Positions 59,782-64,000 of a stretch of DNA of 64,000 nucleotides are shown piece by piece (the stretch's first letter is position 1; each line of letters begins with the position of its first letter). Below the pieces are notes generated by a model, which was given only the letters and a program-made list of their open reading frames with translations, had not been told where the DNA came from and ran no database searches. Source of the DNA: Meloidogyne chitwoodi (taxonomy: Eukaryota; Nematoda; Chromadorea; Rhabditida; Meloidogynidae). The DNA is taken from the NCBI GenBank assembly GCA_015183035.1, contig JACZZP010000015.1, forward strand, positions 310,001 through 374,000, written 5' to 3'. Both the position numbers and the translations under genes were made by a program.

Positions 59782-61010
59782 CAGAGCCCGGATTTTTATG
59801 CATTAAAAATTGGAAAATATGCACTATAATAAGCACAAAAAAATGCCTAAATATGCGCAAAAATATGCAAGAAAAATAAAATTTTAACTACAAATTTGTT
59901 AAATTTTAACTTCATTTTCATTCAAAACATTCATAATTATTTTCACAATAACAAATTAAAAGCATTTCAATGTTCTCTGGAAGGTTTGTTCTCTTAACAG
60001 TTAGTATCGACTTATATGCAGAGAAACTACGCTCCACATCTACGGATGATATAGGCGCAAATTTTAAAGCTGCCATCTTGTCAGGATCAAATTCAAGTTA
60101 AGGCACACCACCCTAGAATTTTTGCAACGTCTATCAAAATAGTGAGATCTAGAATGAAATTTTATTTTTTCTCTTGCTTTAACAAAAAACCTAGATTTTT
60201 TTCTAGCACGTTATTGAACTTTTGAAAAACACGTTCTGCAATTACTCCTTTTGCTTGTGCAATTTTTCCTCGTAATTCGCCCAAAATATCAAATGATTCT
60301 GCAAGAGTAAGACCACGAGTCTGCAATTTTTGAATTGCAATTGGAATGAAATTAAAGTTTGCTTGAATATTGGAAAATTGTGAAAGAATATTAGGTGTGG
60401 ATTCGTCAGAAATGCATTTTCCATAAATTTTTTCTAAAAAGCTACGAAATGTTTGATTTTGTAGTTTCCATAACGGAATATTTGCTGAAACAAGGCCCTA
60501 CACAATTCTGATGCAAATAAATTTGGAGTTTCCTTTACTTGCAAAAACTGTTGTTTATGCTTGATTGGCGCAATAATCTTTCAGAATTAGACTTGTGTTT
60601 CGAAGTTTCATGATGTTGTGTTAGTTGCGAATATCGCTCACAATGAAACTGAATTTTACCACAGCTGCTTTTTGTAGATTAAACCTGTTGTTGACAAGCT
60701 TGACAATAAATTAATTTGCCGTTTGTTGTGTATACGTCCATTCCGTTAATTCTTTTAATCCATTCACGCAGCCACACGGATTTTGATTGAATTTTAGGCA
60801 TTTTTCTGATTATTTTTGCTAAAAACCTTAAAATATGCATTAAAATATGCATTATGCACCAATATCTGAAATATGCAAAAATATGCATTATATGCAAATA
60901 GAAACCCCCTCTATAATGCACAAAACAAGCGGAAAGTGTGTTTTTCGTGCATTATACATTATGACATGTTTGCAAAAAAAATATGTATTTGCATAAAAAT
61001 CCGGGCTCTG
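59782..61010 (-). mobile_element. Degenerate hAT transposon with intact ends
   Basis: Terminal inverted repeats of 21 bp begin CAGAGCCCGG at 59782 and end CCGGGCTCTG at 61010. The flanking 8 bp are identical (ATAATAAA at 59774-59781 and 61011-61018), the target-site size of hAT elements. On the minus strand, the 5' part encodes a BED-type zinc finger fragment (WLREWIKRINGMDVYTTNGK, IYCQACQQ, then HHETSKH after a stop). The 3' part (about 60090-59930) encodes the hAT dimerisation motif APISSVDVERSFSAYKSIL. The middle is missing or broken, so it cannot make transposase. It landed inside a TTCAAGTTTATTT-type minisatellite. Confidence 0.9.
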
Positions 61011-61165
61011 ATAATAAACATGAATTACAATAATAAACTTTAATTACAAAAATAAACTTGAATTAGAAAAAATAAACTTGAATTAGAAAAAATAAACTTG
61101 AATTACAAAAATAAACTTGAATTAGAAAAAATAAACTTGAATTAGAAAAAATAAACTTGAATTAC
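61011..61165. repeat. AATAAACTTGAATTA tandem repeat
   Basis: About eight units of 19-20 bp, AAAAATAAACTTGAATTA with ACA or AGA variants. The same units flank the hAT element on its left (59745-59781), so the transposon split one array. Confidence 0.8.
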
Positions 61166-61747
61166 ATAGTTTGAGAAAAGTTGTGTTTATAACTCTAAAT
61201 GTTCAAATCTTCACTTTTCTTTTAACTTTAATTTTTAAAAGGATTTAAAATTGTTTTTTGTTTAAAGATATAAAAGAAATTCAAAGCACAGAACACATTT
61301 AAAGAAAAAACATTCACTAGATAAACACACAAATTATACTTGAAAAAAAGGATTTTTCGGTCAAAGTCCAAAAATGGTATAGAAGAATGGCACTATTTTT
61401 TTTTCTTATTTTTTTTGCACCTAGAGATATGTATTTATTAGAATAAAAAATTAGAATAAAAAATATATGGAGAAGATATTCTGAAAAAAACGACTACTAA
61501 AAATGTAGGTAAAAAAGCAATTTATTCACGTGTTTTGCAAAATAATAAATGTGTTGCCCAGTAATATAAAATGGATTAAAGAGCAAAAGTCCATTTTTTA
61601 TTATTTTTCATCAAGAAAAATATAATAAAGTTGCAGATGGTTAAGTTAAGTTTTACATATATAAAATAGAAGCTGTGCGCAATAAAAAATTTTAACGCCA
61701 AAAGTTGAAATGCTAAATTTAAAAAAAATGTCAAAATGGTAAAAAAA

Positions 61748-62548
61748 GTTTTTGAATTGTTTAAAATAATGGATCTGGTGAAGTATAGGTGGTTTTTTTG
61801 TAGCGGTTCAATTTACACAAGTGAGGTGTTATTCGAAAGAGCTCGGCGAGCTGAGTCGAACTAGCCCTGAACGAAGTCGAACCAACTACTCTGAGCCGAG
61901 ATACAGACCCCCGAAAATTGAAAAACCATAGGGGGGAGTAAGCTCTTATTAGTGATTACCGCGGCTGCTACTAAATTATTTTCACTGAATTATTTTGTTG
62001 TAATTTGCGCCGTAGAATAACGTATCTACCTTTGTGTCATTAAATTGGCTGTTCTTAAATTTTTGATAAATTAATTATTTATTTGTAATTTGCGCCGTAG
62101 AATAACGCATGTACCAAAAAGCCAACCAGGGATGGGCTCTCACACGAAGAAGTGATAAAACACTCTCTGTAGGTTCAAGTTTGGCGTGTTTCCAGCAAAC
62201 TTCGATCTTTCATAACTTTGTTCAAAATCGTTCAATCTCGACAATTTTGGTCTCATTCGATAGGTCTCAAAGAGACCTATCGAATGAGCTATCATACTCA
62301 TATTCGACTTTTCCACCCCAAAACTGAGCTTACCTCCCCCCTATGGTTTTTCGATTTTCGAGGGTCTGTATCTCGGCTCAGAGTAGTTGGTTCGACTTCG
62401 TTCAGGGCTAGTTCGACTTCGTTCAGGGCTAGTTCGACTCAGCTCGCCGAGCTCTTTCGAATGACACCTCACTTGTGTAAATTGAACCGCTACAAAAAAA
62501 ACCACCTATACTTAACCAGATTCAAAATAATTTTTAACTTTTTTTAAG
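61748..62548. mobile_element. Large foldback element with long inverted arms
   Basis: The left arm (61781-61945) and right arm (62326-62512) are inverted copies. Outer ends read AAGTATAGGTGG and CCACCTATACTT; inner ends read TAGGGGGGAGTAAGCTC and GAGCTTACCTCCCCCCTA. Weaker pairing (ATGGATCTGG and CCAGATTC) extends further out. The right arm duplicates GTTCGACTTCGTTCAGGGCTA-type wording (about 21 bp). The loop contains a 23-bp direct repeat (62000-62022 and 62085-62107) and a perfect 17-bp hairpin at 62252-62288 (CTCATTCGATAGGTCTC). Apparent ORFs in it are not genes. Confidence 0.85.
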
Positions 62549-64000
62549 TTTTTTTATCAATGTTTGTGGTAAAATACAAAAATAAGTTATTAAGGCGCAC
62601 AAGTTTAGAGTATTATAAAGACAGATGAAGATGATGATTGAATAAATTAAGAAAAAATTAATCTAGCTTAGAAAAATAAAAAAATACAAATTATTTATTT
62701 AAATGTATAAAAAGGATAGGGAAATTGAGTTTAAAATTAATTAATAAAAGGGAAAAATTAAAAAAAAACCTAAAAAATCAGTGTTGTTTCTTCACTGTTT
62801 TTCAATAATTTCTTGAATAAAATAAATAGACATGGGGCAATATTTAAATTGTAAAATGAGCAAACTTAAAAACTAAGAGTGACTGCTTTCACAATTCGTG
62901 TCCTTTTTTATTTATTTTTATTTATTTATTTTATTTTCACATCTTCAATATAGTCATACCCCCCTATTTTTCAATTTTTCCATTTTTACTTTTTTCTCTT
63001 TGCATGTGCCATTTTATGTGTGTTTATTCAGCCTTATTTTTGCTGTTTTTTATGTCTCATTTATGCAAAAACGACCTTTTGAAAATCTGTCATGAGAATA
63101 ATAGAAAAATAAAAAATATTAAAGTCACGTGAGAATAATTTTTTCACGTGAAAAATAAATAAATAAATTAAAAGATTAGAAAAAGGTCAAAAATAAGATT
63201 TGTAAGACAAATAATATTTATAATTTAATTAGTAATTCTGAGTTTAATATTTTAAGAATTAGCTTTAAGCAGTTAGGAAGGATTGTAGATAAAGTTTGAA
63301 TTTTTTTGCAACAAAATATTTGAATAATAAATTTTCTAAAATAAGTTACTTTCTAAAATTTAACGAATTAATTTCAAATTTAATAATTCGAAAAAAAAAA
63401 TTTTTTTCTTAAATAAAATTCTAAGAAATAGAAGACGCCAAATTGAAATTTTTTCGAATATTTGATCAAAATTTTATTTTTTTAAATTATTTTAATTTGA
63501 TTTTAGCATTTTTTCCGATCTCTACTTAATAATAATTATTTAAATAAATTATTAGATTTAAAAAAATACAAGTCTTTTTATTCAAAACACACGTGTATCT
63601 TGTTAAATCAAATTTTATGTTTTGATTTACACAAATTTAAGACATTCATTAATTTTTCACGTGTATATTTATGTTGGCTTTTAATGTTTTTATTTTTTTT
63701 TAAATTTTGTTTCATTTTGTGTGTTGTGTTCTTTGAAGGGAGCACTTGAAAAAAATAAAAAATGTGCGGGGAATAAAAACGTTCGAGAAAAAAAAAGAAA
63801 TTTTAAGTAAAGCCAATTTATATTATTATTTTAGTCTCTTAAAAATGTTTTTAATAAATTGAAGTTTATAAAAAGTTTTTAAAAATAAATTAAGTGAATA
63901 ATTTAATTTAAAATTAAGAGTATGAAATTAATAAAAATAACAAATTATCTTAAAAAATGTCTTAAATAAATTAAAAAGTCTCAAAGCTTTTTGTCTAATT
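62549..64000. other. Right-end noncoding region with CACGTG sites
   Basis: AT-rich DNA without a convincing exon. CACGTG occurs at 63126-63131, 63145-63150, 63590-63595 and 63658-63663. It may belong to the regulatory region of the Mad/Mnt gene or of a gene outside the window. Confidence 0.5.

Noticed and set aside
62109..62547. Overlapping ORFs of 72 and 109 residues
   Set aside because: They lie within the foldback element arms and loop and show no protein-like features; repeated segments come from duplication in the arm.

Overview
This is a eukaryotic nuclear window. It is very AT-rich, with many short introns (often 40-60 bp, GT-AG, acceptors typically ending in ...TTTTAG, TTTCAG or TTTAAAG) and compact genes on both strands. 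The gene content is animal: ArfGAP1, a kinesin-3 motor, a DEG/ENaC channel, a Cys-loop chloride channel, a neuropeptide-type GPCR, CUB, TSP1 and Kunitz secretory proteins, and a Mad/Mnt repressor. Base composition, intron style and channel families point to a nematode; a root-knot nematode (Meloidogyne-like) is my best guess, but it is an inference. Most genes here have many exons that are individually too short to stand out, so I joined exons by hand using splice phase. Every exon boundary is a prediction.

Layout. 1-1140: 3' end of an unrecognised coiled-coil gene (+). 1769-2778: secreted Q/P/N-rich protein (+). 2779-9610: gene-poor AT-rich DNA with a 108-bp higher-order minisatellite. 9611-11849: rhodopsin-type peptide GPCR (+). 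12104-12982: small single-pass membrane protein (-). 13886-15908: ArfGAP1 (-), head-to-head with 16199-20087, a kinesin with an UNC-104/KIF1-type motor but a short, non-kinesin-3 tail (+). 20585-24642: multi-CUB transmembrane protein (+). 25332-28288: FAAH-like amidase (+), tail-to-tail with 28410-31080, a DEG/ENaC channel (-). 32209-34261: TSP1-Kunitz secreted protein (+). 37277-41678: Cys-loop anion channel (+), tail-to-tail with 41764-44112, a LanC-like protein (-). 44684-47333: hypothetical protein (+). 49290-50389: Ser/Gln-rich protein (+). 50989-51927: Tyr-rich small protein (-). 52555-53555: small type-I membrane protein (+). 53925-58674: Mad/Mnt-family bHLH-Zip repressor (-). 58675-64000: the upstream side of that gene, invaded by transposons.

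Mobile and repeated DNA is the other main content. There is a hAT remnant with 21-bp terminal inverted repeats and a matching 8-bp target duplication (59782-61010). A large foldback element lies at 61748-62548, and solo pieces of it sit in introns. Two related inverted-repeat elements lie in introns of one ion-channel gene; both carry inside them a smaller foldback module that also occurs alone in a promoter. There are five degenerate tRNA-like A-box/B-box elements and several short-motif repeat families that favour introns. Three introns appear to use GC-AG splice sites.

The genes do not form one pathway. The observations I would follow first are the kinesin with mismatched head and tail, the cluster of CACGTG sites in and upstream of the gene whose product should bind CACGTG, the DEG/ENaC exon whose acceptor reads AC instead of AG, and the nested foldback elements.
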